A DNA stretch of 8,116 nt from an uncultured Erysipelotrichaceae bacterium (lineage in GTDB: Bacteria > Bacillota_I > Bacilli_A > RF39 > UBA660), in assembly GCA_902782915.1 (NCBI GenBank), contig CACZOV010000036.1, positions 1-8,116 on the forward strand, read 5' to 3'. The notes below the pieces were generated by a model that saw only the letters and a program-made list of their open reading frames with translations, was not told the origin of the DNA and ran no database searches. Within the stretch, counting starts at the first letter, position 1. Every line of letters begins with the position of its first letter. The position numbers and the translations under genes are program-made. Shown piece by piece: positions 1 through 6,853 of the stretch.

Positions 1-1041
1 AATATATATTCCACCTATTAATCCTATCATTACATTCCAAGAATTAGCATATAATAATATAGGTATATAATTATATGAATTAATATACTCTTGACCTATT
101 AACAAATTATAAAGCAAAGGTAAAACTGCCATTATCAATAATGAAATACAAGAAAATAACATAAATAATTTATTAATTATACTGGAGAAAAATTCATCCT
201 TATCTTTATCATTTATATGAAGAGATGCAGTTTCTTGCCAAGACATGCTAAAAATTGAAAAGACATTATTTAACAAATTAGAAAACTTACATGATACTGT
301 ATAAATTCCGTTAAAGGCTGTTCCCAAAAATATTGATATAAGTGTTCTATCAGAGACATTAACAATCCACCAAGATAATGAATTTGGAATCATTGGAAGT
401 GAATATGCCAATAATTTCTTAATCTGTTTTTTATCAATTTTACTTATTTTAAAATACTTATATATTTTAGAAACAAATATACTATATATAACTACCATAA
501 AATTAGCTATTGCTGATGCTATTAAAATACTACCCGCACCAAAATGAAAATACAAAATCATTGTTGAATTAATAGCTAAATATAAAACACCAGTAATAAT
601 ACTTGATATAGAATATTCTTTATTCTTTCCTAAGCCTCTTAACACTTGTAAAAAAACGTTAGATAACATCATTATTAATAAATTTATAATAGTTAATTTT
701 AAATATTTTATATGTATAAAAAAGGAAATAACAATACATGTAATTAAAGTAACTGAAATGCCAATAACTGTTACAAATATAATATTTGTTATAATATTTG
801 ACTTTCCATTTTCATCATGACGATTATCAATCAAAAATCTAAATAATGCACTATCCATTCTTAAAGTTAGTACAGGAACAAACAAAGAAATATATGTTTG
901 AAGTAAATCAACCCAACCGTAATCATCAGTTAATAAATAATGGGTAAATAAAGGAATTAAAAGAAATGATGTAAATTGAGTTGCAAATTTACCTAATAAT
1001 AATATTAATGTATTTTTTACAAACTCTTTATTTCTATTCAT
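1..1041 (-). CDS. wzx: Wzx-type polysaccharide flippase, C-terminus cut by window edge
   Basis: Likely a multi-spanning membrane protein of the MATE/MVF fold that flips undecaprenyl-pyrophosphate-linked repeat units to the outer face. The frame is open from an ATG at 1039-1041 to base 1 without a stop, giving 347 residues; family members are usually about 450-500 residues, so roughly a quarter is missing. Visible are an N-terminal hydrophobic segment with a typical GKFATQF..LLIPLFTHYL pattern (about residues 17-36), RMDSALFRFL at 61-70, successive hydrophobic helices (about 83-111, 116-134, 145-165, 170-190) and the family-typical LPMIPNSLSWWIVNVSDR at 215-232, followed by a helix with FLGTAFNGIYTVSCKFSNLL. 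The start lies 2 bp after the cytidylyltransferase stop, with AAGGAA inside the end of that gene as ribosome binding site. It appears to be the last gene in view of the operon. Family assignment is by pattern recognition; substrate specificity cannot be read. Confidence 0.88.
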   Translation of the reverse strand, partial: MNRNKEFVKNTLILLLGKFATQFTSFLLIPLFTHYLLTDDYGWVDLLQTYISLFVPVLTLRMDSALFRFLIDNRHDENGKSNIITNIIFVTVIGISVTLITCIVISFFIHIKYLKLTIINLLIMMLSNVFLQVLRGLGKNKEYSISSIITGVLYLAINSTMILYFHFGAGSILIASAIANFMVVIYSIFVSKIYKYFKISKIDKKQIKKLLAYSLPMIPNSLSWWIVNVSDRTLISIFLGTAFNGIYTVSCKFSNLLNNVFSIFSMSWQETASLHINDKDKDEFFSSIINKLFMLFSCISLLIMAVLPLLYNLLIGQEYINSYNYIPILLYANSWNVMIGLIGGIYI

Positions 1042-1043
1042 AA

Positions 1044-1466
1044 TTATTTTTCCTTACTAAGTAATTTCTCTCTTAAAATTGTGGATGACGTACCTTTAGT
1101 ATATGGAAAATATACAACTTCTGCTCCAATAGTAGCTAAATCTTGTTCAATCTTATTCCACTTATCAGTACCTTTCCAATCATCACCAACAAAAATAACA
1201 TCTGCATTATATTTTTTGCAGGCAGCTAACTTATCCATATTTTCTTGCGGAACAGCTAAATCTACATATTTAATAGATTCAACAATATTTTTTCTTTCTT
1301 CATAAGGTATAATAGGTATTTTATTCTTATATTGTGCAAGTTCATCAGTTGTAACACCAACAACCAAATATTCACATTGTTCTTTTGCTCTTTTCAAAAG
1401 ATTTAAGTGTCCAACATGAAACATATCATATACACCAGAAGTATATCCTATTTTATATTTTTTCAT
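1044..1466 (-). CDS. tagD: TagD-like glycerol-3-phosphate (or related alcohol phosphate) cytidylyltransferase
   Basis: Likely cytosolic enzyme that joins CTP and an alcohol phosphate to make a CDP-alcohol, most likely CDP-glycerol. The 140-residue protein is close to TagD in length (about 130) and aligns along its whole length. It has the nucleotidyltransferase signature GVYDMFHVGH at 11-20 (H17, H20), VGVTTDELAQYKNK at 36-49, YEERKNIVESIKYVD at 55-69, GDDWKGTDKW at 94-103 and YTKGTSST at 122-129 in place of the cytidylyltransferase signature RTxGISTT. The Arg of that signature is Tyr122 here, and a second TagD arginine (R63 of the B. subtilis protein, recalled) aligns with Lys66, so the alcohol might not be glycerol. 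AAGGAG lies 8 bp before the ATG; the gap to the licD-like gene is 13 bp. Adjacency to LicD suggests the CDP-alcohol is used there. Choline phosphate is an alternative, but no choline kinase or transporter is in view. Confidence 0.85.
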   Translation of the reverse strand: MKKYKIGYTSGVYDMFHVGHLNLLKRAKEQCEYLVVGVTTDELAQYKNKIPIIPYEERKNIVESIKYVDLAVPQENMDKLAACKKYNADVIFVGDDWKGTDKWNKIEQDLATIGAEVVYFPYTKGTSSTILREKLLSKEK

Positions 1467-1479
1467 TTATTTCACTCCT

Positions 1480-2325
1480 TCAAAATTTATTATTCTTTTT
1501 ATCAAATTTTATATTTTCACCATCTTCAAAAGTTACCTCAATAGGATTATGAGTAACACGTTTTTCGATTGGAGGCAATTGCATATAATTATTACCATAT
1601 ATATTTTTTAAAACATAATCTGAATTTTTTGGAATATAATAATATCTATTTTCAAACAAATGTTTTTTGCATGGAAAAAAATTTTTCCTTAAATGTATTT
1701 GTTTTTTATAACCATATTGGCTTCCCAAATTAAGAAGGTATTCTGATTCTTCATTTTTATTTAAAACCATTAGCTTATGTTGTATCTTAATTAATAATTT
1801 TTTAGGTAAAATTATAAAAATATTTATAAGTATTTTCTTAGATCTTTTATCATTTCCAACTACCATTTTGGACTTTTTGGCAATTGCAGTTCTAATAATA
1901 CCTGTAAAAATAAATTGCACTTTTTCTATAGTACTAATTTTCTTATTACCATTGTCTAAAGGAAATATATCTATCCAAATACCAGAATTTCCACTATATT
2001 TTTCTTGTATATTTTCTTTATAACAAGTTTTAATATTTCTTATTTTTATAAATGGTAACCAATAATTCTTATTTGTCGAATAATCATCTAAAATAAATTT
2101 TTCATTTCGTGGAAAAATTTTTTTAAATTTTTCATAATCTTTTCTTGGCATACAAATATCAATATCATCATCCCAAGGAATATATCCATCATGTCGTATT
2201 GCTCCCAATAAGGTTCCACCAATCAGACTATATTTTAAATTATTTTTTTCACAAATTGTTACAACGTAGTCTAATATTTCTAATTGAGTGTCTCTCAATT
2301 TTTTTAAATATCTTTGATTATTCAT
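1480..2325 (-). CDS. licD: LicD-family phosphotransferase decorating the polysaccharide
   Basis: LicD proteins transfer a phospho-alcohol (phosphocholine in the founding examples, ribitol phosphate in the eukaryotic relatives fukutin and FKRP) from a CDP-activated donor to a glycan. The diagnostic core is present: IGGTLLGAIRHDGYIPWDDD at residues 35-54 continuing into ID, with the metal-binding acidic cluster D52-D56, then MPRKDYEKF and later SGIWIDIFPLDN. The length of 281 residues is normal. I start it at the ATG at 2323-2325, because AAAGGA (2335-2340) sits 9 bp upstream; ATGs at 2346, 2343 and 2334 would add up to seven residues. The start overlaps the polymerase stop by 8 bp. With the TagD-like gene immediately downstream, the likely job is adding glycerol phosphate, or another CDP-alcohol-derived group, to the repeat unit; that substrate is inference. 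Confidence 0.87.
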   Translation of the reverse strand: MNNQRYLKKLRDTQLEILDYVVTICEKNNLKYSLIGGTLLGAIRHDGYIPWDDDIDICMPRKDYEKFKKIFPRNEKFILDDYSTNKNYWLPFIKIRNIKTCYKENIQEKYSGNSGIWIDIFPLDNGNKKISTIEKVQFIFTGIIRTAIAKKSKMVVGNDKRSKKILINIFIILPKKLLIKIQHKLMVLNKNEESEYLLNLGSQYGYKKQIHLRKNFFPCKKHLFENRYYYIPKNSDYVLKNIYGNNYMQLPPIEKRVTHNPIEVTFEDGENIKFDKKNNKF

Positions 2326-3439
2326 TAAGTTCATTCCTTTCATCATTATTTTTTAATTCTAAAAATATAATACTAGATATAGATAATAAAAATACATTAT
2401 ATTCTATATGAAATGAAAATTTTTCCATCATTGCATATATTAAAAATACAAATATACACATAATTAGTTGAAGATTATTACATTTTTGAGCGTTTACAAT
2501 AATTTTATAAACACAATAAAACAATATTATTGCTGCAAATATCCCATATTGATAATATATATTTAAATATGCATTATCAAGCCCAAATTTTACAATATTT
2601 AACAGTTTTGATCCAAATAACGTAAAACCAATATTCTTTGATGCAATCGCTGAATAGAATATTCTTTTATTTAATAAATTATCTATATAAAATGCTAATG
2701 AATTATTATGAACATACATTTGAACTAAAATCATTGAAATAATAAACATTATAAATGGTAGATATTTCAAAATTTTTCTAGTCCACACAATTCTTTCAAA
2801 AAAATTTGAAAAAATTGAAACTATACATAATAATAAAATAGAAATCTCTGCAGAACGACTATTACAAATAAAATGTGAAATATATAAACATATTATTAAA
2901 ATTAAATAATGTACTATATTCATTTTTTTATACCATAAATAACTAATACTCATACACAAAAAAAACAGATATGCTCCAAATACATTTGGATGTCCAAAAC
3001 CCATTGCTAACCTTTTAGTTCCATCATCTCTATATCTCGTTATATATTCAGTTGCTCCAAATTTATATAACAATAAAACAATTAATATAAATACTACTTT
3101 AATAATCAAATCAAATTTTACAGCTTTATTAAAATTTATTTTTTTTGAAGATATAACTAACAATATTACAATTATAAATGCATTATCACCTGAAAGAATA
3201 TATGATAACAGTCCTACAACTATTGCAATAAATATATACAAAATACTCTTTTTTTTATATAAATTCGATTGAAGTAAAAATGTAAGAAAAAGGCACCCCA
3301 CTGAAAAATATGTTAATGTATTATGATAATTTTTCATAAACAAAACAGAAGAGCTCATATAATTGAAACAAATCAATGAATATGAAAAATAAAATAAAAT
3401 TTTTGATAAATCTAATCTACTTAAACCATTTCTTTTCAT
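2318..3439 (-). CDS. wzy: Wzy-like polysaccharide repeat-unit polymerase
   Basis: A very hydrophobic 373-residue protein with about ten predicted membrane helices (for example about 12-32, 42-58, 66-82, 86-98, 110-125, 152-170, 175-192, 198-214, 226-242, 298-316, 326-339, 347-362 as hydrophobic runs). Known Wzy enzymes polymerise flipped lipid-linked repeats on the outer face. Wzy-like motifs are RYRDDGTKRLAMGFGHPN at 135-152, NSRS at 193-196, NLLNKRIFYSA at 254-264, LFGS at 274-277 and LDNAYLNIYYQYGI at 287-300, all typical positions for O-antigen/capsule polymerases. The start is the ATG at 3437-3439, because GGAGG lies 5 bp upstream and ATGA overlaps the upstream gene's TGA stop, a classic coupled junction. 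The ATG at 3451 would add four residues (MEEK) encoded by the Shine-Dalgarno itself. Sequence-divergent, as polymerases normally are; linkage type cannot be inferred. Confidence 0.86.
   Translation of the reverse strand: MKRNGLSRLDLSKILFYFSYSLICFNYMSSSVLFMKNYHNTLTYFSVGCLFLTFLLQSNLYKKKSILYIFIAIVVGLLSYILSGDNAFIIVILLVISSKKINFNKAVKFDLIIKVVFILIVLLLYKFGATEYITRYRDDGTKRLAMGFGHPNVFGAYLFFLCMSISYLWYKKMNIVHYLILIICLYISHFICNSRSAEISILLLCIVSIFSNFFERIVWTRKILKYLPFIMFIISMILVQMYVHNNSLAFYIDNLLNKRIFYSAIASKNIGFTLFGSKLLNIVKFGLDNAYLNIYYQYGIFAAIILFYCVYKIIVNAQKCNNLQLIMCIFVFLIYAMMEKFSFHIEYNVFLLSISSIIFLELKNNDERNELNE
2335..2340 (-). promoter_or_regulatory. Ribosome binding site deciding the LicD-type gene start
   Basis: AAAGGA lies 9 bp before the ATG at 2323-2325. 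Three further in-frame ATGs upstream (2334, 2343, 2346) are too close to it or precede it. Confidence 0.55.
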
Positions 3440-4377
3440 TTTTTCCTCCATTGTTTTATGAAATAAATTGTCTTTGGAAAATAAAAACCAAATAATAATT
3501 TTAATTTATCTTTACTTGCTACATATTTAGAATGAAGATATATTGTTTTATATTGTCTTATATTATTTTTAAGATTTTTGATATGATATTTATGTATTTT
3601 ATAGCTTGTTAAACATGTCAGATTTATTCTAATAAATCTTTTAATACAATATATTTCATTATTTTTATTTTTGTACTTATCTATTAAGTTTTTACATACT
3701 TCTATTTCATCATACCATTTATTATTAAATGAAGAATGAATTGTTGATTCATTATTAATAAAATAAAAATAATCTGTATTATTAATTATCTTACAATTAC
3801 CCTCGCTATTTTCTAAGTATCTAATGTTAAAATCTAAATCCTCAGCTATTCTATACTTTGAATTAAAAAGTACTTCTTTTACTATTTTGGTAATATATAA
3901 TTTTCCCCAACAAACACCATTAAATATATTTTCTACCAACATTTCTTTAATAAATTCATCTTTTGATAATACTTTATCATTCTTTATATTATGATTAGGT
4001 AACATTTTATTTTTCATAATATTTGTTGCATTTTCACATATAATTATATTATTATTGATCTTTTTATACATATTATAAATATAATTATTATTCACATAAT
4101 CATCACTATCTACAAAAGTTATATATTCTCCGCTAGCCACTTTAATTCCACTATTCCTGGCCTCAGATACACCAGCATTTTTTTTATGTATTACCTTAAT
4201 ACGTTTATCCTTTAACTGTAATTCATCACATATTTTTCCACTATTATCATTAGAGCCATCATCAACTAATATTATTTCTATATTTCTATAGGTTTGATTT
4301 AACAACGATCCAACAGCTCTTTCCAAGTATTTTTCAGTATTAAATATTGGAACAACCACACTAACTAACAAATTCAT
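3436..4377 (-). CDS. Family 2 glycosyltransferase, third in series
   Basis: A GT-A fold inverting glycosyltransferase of family GT2, 313 residues from the chosen start, probably acting at the cytoplasmic face on the lipid-linked repeat. The N-terminal catalytic domain shows SVVVPIFNTEKYLERAVGSL, the nucleotide-binding VDDGSNDN, NAGVSEARN and the metal-binding DSDD of TFVDSDDYV at about 85-93. The C-terminal half has CWGKLY and a later AEDLDFNIRYL, where the ED pair is a candidate catalytic base region common in this subfamily. I prefer the ATG at 4375-4377, because AAGGGTG (4383-4389) is 5 bp upstream and overlaps the previous stop; the ATG at 4395 adds MNKGDT and lacks a good site. It ends in TGA overlapping the polymerase start (ATGA). 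It shares a nearly identical 101-bp block with the preceding gene. Donor sugar and linkage are unknown. Confidence 0.9.
   Translation of the reverse strand: MNLLVSVVVPIFNTEKYLERAVGSLLNQTYRNIEIILVDDGSNDNSGKICDELQLKDKRIKVIHKKNAGVSEARNSGIKVASGEYITFVDSDDYVNNNYIYNMYKKINNNIIICENATNIMKNKMLPNHNIKNDKVLSKDEFIKEMLVENIFNGVCWGKLYITKIVKEVLFNSKYRIAEDLDFNIRYLENSEGNCKIINNTDYFYFINNESTIHSSFNNKWYDEIEVCKNLIDKYKNKNNEIYCIKRFIRINLTCLTSYKIHKYHIKNLKNNIRQYKTIYLHSKYVASKDKLKLLFGFYFPKTIYFIKQWRKK
3445..3449 (-). promoter_or_regulatory. Ribosome binding site deciding the polymerase start
   Basis: GGAGG lies 5 bp before the ATG at 3437-3439, which overlaps the TGA of the previous gene. The alternative ATG at 3449-3451 overlaps this GGAGG and so cannot use it. 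Confidence 0.8.
4165..4265 (-). repeat. Copy A of a near-identical block shared by two glycosyltransferase genes
   Basis: Aligned base by base at a constant offset of 934 bp with 5099-5199, only four of 101 positions differ by my count (4186, 4201, 4240, 4242). It encodes the stretch from DDGSNDN through GKICDELQLKDKRIKVIH to NAGVS. Identity falls off sharply on both sides. Confidence 0.85.
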
Positions 4378-4382
4378 AGTAT

Positions 4383-4389
4383 CACCCTT
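4383..4389 (-). promoter_or_regulatory. Ribosome binding site deciding the third glycosyltransferase start
   Basis: AAGGGTG overlaps the stop of the second glycosyltransferase and lies 5 bp before the ATG at 4375-4377. The earlier ATG at 4393-4395 is preceded only by an A/T-rich stretch without a recognisable site. Confidence 0.65.
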
Positions 4390-5311
4390 ATTCATAAAAA
4401 TATTTTATTCTTTGTTTCAATAGAATTAAATAAGAAATAAGTGATTGAGGTAAAACTTTATAAACAATATATTGTATTTTATTTTTGATAAAAATATCTT
4501 TATCTAGAAATATTTTTTTAAAATTATATTTAACATGCCTTTCACTTATATACTTACAATATTTGGTATAAAAATTGAAATAAAAATTTTTATAATTAAT
4601 ATTATTATTATACATATCATATAATTTATTTAATGCCATAAACACCGTTAATTTGTCTTTACTAACCACATTCAACGAACTACTCTTTCTTTGTCTATAA
4701 TAATACAATTCATCACACGAATATACTATTTTATTTGTATTTTTTAAATAATTAATTACAAATAATAAATCCTCACAAACTTTTATTTCATGTTCAAATT
4801 TTATTCCATTTATTAAATCTTTTTTATACAATTTACACCATATATATCCATTAATACTATTATCATCAAAAATACCCTTAATAGCATCTGCACTATCAAT
4901 ATAATATTTATTATAATTTTTTTTTAAATGATTATTTTTTTTTGTCAATTTAGTAAAACTACAAATTGACAAATCAGCTCCAAACGTTACTAAATTAGAA
5001 TATAATATCTGCAAATAATCTTTATCTACAAAATCATCACTATCTACAAAAGTAATGTACTTTCCTGTAGCAATTTCAAGGCCTACATTTCTTGCTTTAG
5101 ATACACCAGCATTTTTTTGATGTATTACCTTAATGCGTTTATCCTTTAACTGTAATTCATCACATATTTTTCCGCAATTATCATTAGAGCCATCATCAAT
5201 TAAAATAATCTCTATATTTTCATATGTCTGATTTAACAATGATTCAACACATTTTTCTAAATATAATTCTACATTGTAAACAGGTACAATTATACTAATT
5301 AAATCTCTCAT
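4388..5311 (-). CDS. Family 2 glycosyltransferase, second in series
   Basis: A 307-residue GT2 enzyme likely adding one sugar to the growing lipid-linked repeat. Seen in order: SIIVPVYNVELYLEKCVESL at 6-25, DDGSNDN at 39-45, NAGVSKARNVG at 67-77, DSDDFV at 90-95 (DXD-type metal/nucleotide-binding site), WCKLYKK in the middle and VCEDLLFVINYL further on, then a lysine- and aromatic-rich C-terminal tail. AAGGAG (5318-5323) sits 6 bp before the ATG and overlaps the upstream stop. The coding strand holds two A9 tracts about 9 bp apart (4917-4925 and 4935-4943) in the stretch encoding KKNNHLKKNY. About 101 bp of the catalytic domain are nearly identical to the next gene, whereas the rest of the two proteins has diverged, so they are paralogues with different acceptor/donor halves. 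The exact sugar is not predictable. Confidence 0.91.
   Translation of the reverse strand: MRDLISIIVPVYNVELYLEKCVESLLNQTYENIEIILIDDGSNDNCGKICDELQLKDKRIKVIHQKNAGVSKARNVGLEIATGKYITFVDSDDFVDKDYLQILYSNLVTFGADLSICSFTKLTKKNNHLKKNYNKYYIDSADAIKGIFDDNSINGYIWCKLYKKDLINGIKFEHEIKVCEDLLFVINYLKNTNKIVYSCDELYYYRQRKSSSLNVVSKDKLTVFMALNKLYDMYNNNINYKNFYFNFYTKYCKYISERHVKYNFKKIFLDKDIFIKNKIQYIVYKVLPQSLISYLILLKQRIKYFYE
5099..5199 (-). repeat. Copy B of the near-identical glycosyltransferase block
   Basis: Partner of 4165-4265, in the same orientation and the same reading frame within the second glycosyltransferase gene. The equivalent region of the first glycosyltransferase (around 6030-6130) is clearly different, so this is not simply family conservation. 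Confidence 0.85.
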
Positions 5312-5321
5312 TTTAATCTCC

Positions 5322-6245
5322 TTAAAAATAATTAATATATGTTAAAAGAATAGCAACTTTATTCTTCAGTCTAACATTTTTATCAAACAACACAACCTTT
5401 TTATATTTTTTTATATTGCTTAATAATTTTTTTCGTACAACTTGATCAGTTTTGTTTAATTTTAATAATATACTAAAATTTGTACTTAAGAATCTACTTT
5501 TTGCTGCCTTAATAAGTTCCAAATTCCCTATTTTTTCCATATTTTCTAATAACACTTGTGCATTTTCAACGTAATCTAAATCACTTTGTTTGTATTTTCT
5601 TCCCATAATACTATCTTTTCTTTGTAAATAATAATAATTTTTCATCGTACTAAAAGTTATTTTTTTAGCTCTTAAAATATATTTATAAATTGTACCAATA
5701 TCCTCATATATTTTTCCAGTTGGAAAGTATATACCATTCACAACATTTTTTTTAAATAGTTTTCCCCATGCACTAGTTTCAAATTTTTTTTGATATAACA
5801 TTGTCTTCAATGCATCATTGCTATTATAATTATATATTTTTTCCCTTTTAAAAATTTTTTTTACAATATAATTCTCATCTACTTCATACGGCATTACAAT
5901 ACTAATATCAGAATTATTATCTATTATTAATTTCAATAAATATTCAATATAATCTTCTGTTACATAATCATCACTATCTATAAATGCTATGTAATTACCA
6001 GTTGCAATTTTTATACCATTATTTCTTGCATCAGAAAGCCCACCGTTAGTTTTATGGATAACTCTAATTCTATTATCTTTTTTTGCATATTTATCACAAA
6101 TTTTGCCACAGTTGTCAGGAGATCCATCATCTACTAAAATTATTTCTAAATTAGAATAGCTTTGATTAATAACAGAATCAATACATTTTTCTAAATATTT
6201 CTCAACTTTATATACTGGAATAATCACACTTACCTTATTTTCCAT
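5322..6245 (-). CDS. Family 2 glycosyltransferase, first in series
   Basis: A 307-residue GT2 enzyme of the same EpsJ/WaaB-like layout as the next two genes but clearly more distant from them. Motifs: VSVIIPVYKVEKYLEKCIDS at 5-24, VDDGSPDNCGKICD at 38-51, TNGGLSDARNNG at 66-77, DSDDYV at 90-95, SAWGKLFKKNV at about 158-168 and YEDIGTIYKYI at 180-190. The DSDD aspartates are expected to bind the metal and sugar nucleotide, and the ED pair at 181-182 is a candidate for the catalytic base; both are family knowledge applied here. It begins 2 bp after the phosphoribosyltransferase-like gene, whose last codons supply the AGAGGTG ribosome binding site. As the first glycosyltransferase in the operon it could add the second sugar after the priming residue, but gene order does not prove reaction order. 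Confidence 0.91.
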   Translation of the reverse strand: MENKVSVIIPVYKVEKYLEKCIDSVINQSYSNLEIILVDDGSPDNCGKICDKYAKKDNRIRVIHKTNGGLSDARNNGIKIATGNYIAFIDSDDYVTEDYIEYLLKLIIDNNSDISIVMPYEVDENYIVKKIFKREKIYNYNSNDALKTMLYQKKFETSAWGKLFKKNVVNGIYFPTGKIYEDIGTIYKYILRAKKITFSTMKNYYYLQRKDSIMGRKYKQSDLDYVENAQVLLENMEKIGNLELIKAAKSRFLSTNFSILLKLNKTDQVVRKKLLSNIKKYKKVVLFDKNVRLKNKVAILLTYINYF

Positions 6246-6247
6246 AC

Positions 6248-6853
6248 TTACACCTCTTGATTTATATGCCAGATATTATATTCTTTTAAATAATCCTTAT
6301 TTTCCTTTGAATCATTTGACCAAGGGCCTAATAACATTTTTTCAGAATACAAATAGAAATCTGTATCTACTATTTTTTTACTTTTTTCAAAATAATTAAT
6401 TGCCGCTACTTTTACAATTGAAGATTTAAAAAATCTCTCTATTTCTTCTTTAGCATATTTTATACTATATCCAGTATCAACGGAATCATCAACTAATAAA
6501 ATATTAGCTTTATTTTTATACTTTCCCCATTGTTTTTCATCAAAAGTAATATGTCTTTCATTATTCTTTTCATGATAATTTGAATTAAACTCTTTTTTTC
6601 TGAGAATATTTTTGACTCTTTTAGGTATAATTTTTAAAAGTGGACTAATTACTTTTTTTAGTTTTCCACCTTTCCTTCTCGCGAATATTTCTAATAATGG
6701 AACATTATTTAAATCAGCTAAATCTTTTCCTATTAAATATGAACCCCTTGCAATAAAAATTACTAAATCATAATTATACTTACTAATTATCTTTTTATAT
6801 AATTTTCTATTTTCCTCTTGTAAATTTTTTCTTGATAATTCTAATAATTCCAT
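6248..6853 (-). CDS. Phosphoribosyltransferase-like protein of the polysaccharide operon
   Basis: A 201-residue type I phosphoribosyltransferase fold protein. The PRPP-binding signature is ILLVDDSVDTGYSI at 118-131 (D122, D123, D126-T127-G128). Upstream, LVIFIARGSYLIGKDLA at 30-46 fits the pyrophosphate loop region, and KMLLGPWSND at 172-181 resembles the PW-containing C-terminal segment of purine phosphoribosyltransferases. Between them lies a basic, amphipathic-looking stretch (about 59-88: RRKGG, then KLKKVISPLLKIIPKRVKNI and LRKKEF), which could bind membrane or a nucleic acid/lipid phosphate. The start at 6851-6853 is supported by AAGGGGG (6860-6866) 6 bp upstream, and therefore lies 47 bp inside the PHP gene in another frame. 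The family mostly salvages bases, but the position at the head of a glycan operon beside a phosphoesterase suggests phosphoribosyl transfer to the glycan; that is inference, and a base-salvage or regulatory role remains possible. Confidence 0.82.
   Translation of the reverse strand: MELLELSRKNLQEENRKLYKKIISKYNYDLVIFIARGSYLIGKDLADLNNVPLLEIFARRKGGKLKKVISPLLKIIPKRVKNILRKKEFNSNYHEKNNERHITFDEKQWGKYKNKANILLVDDSVDTGYSIKYAKEEIERFFKSSIVKVAAINYFEKSKKIVDTDFYLYSEKMLLGPWSNDSKENKDYLKEYNIWHINQEV

Noticed and set aside
1081..1305. Plus-strand open frame of 74 residues
   Set aside because: It lies wholly opposite the well-supported cytidylyltransferase gene and resembles no known protein.
2145..2411. Plus-strand open frame of 88 residues
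   Set aside because: It is antisense to the LicD core motifs and the polymerase end, with no recognisable domain; it is a product of A+T-rich complementary sequence.
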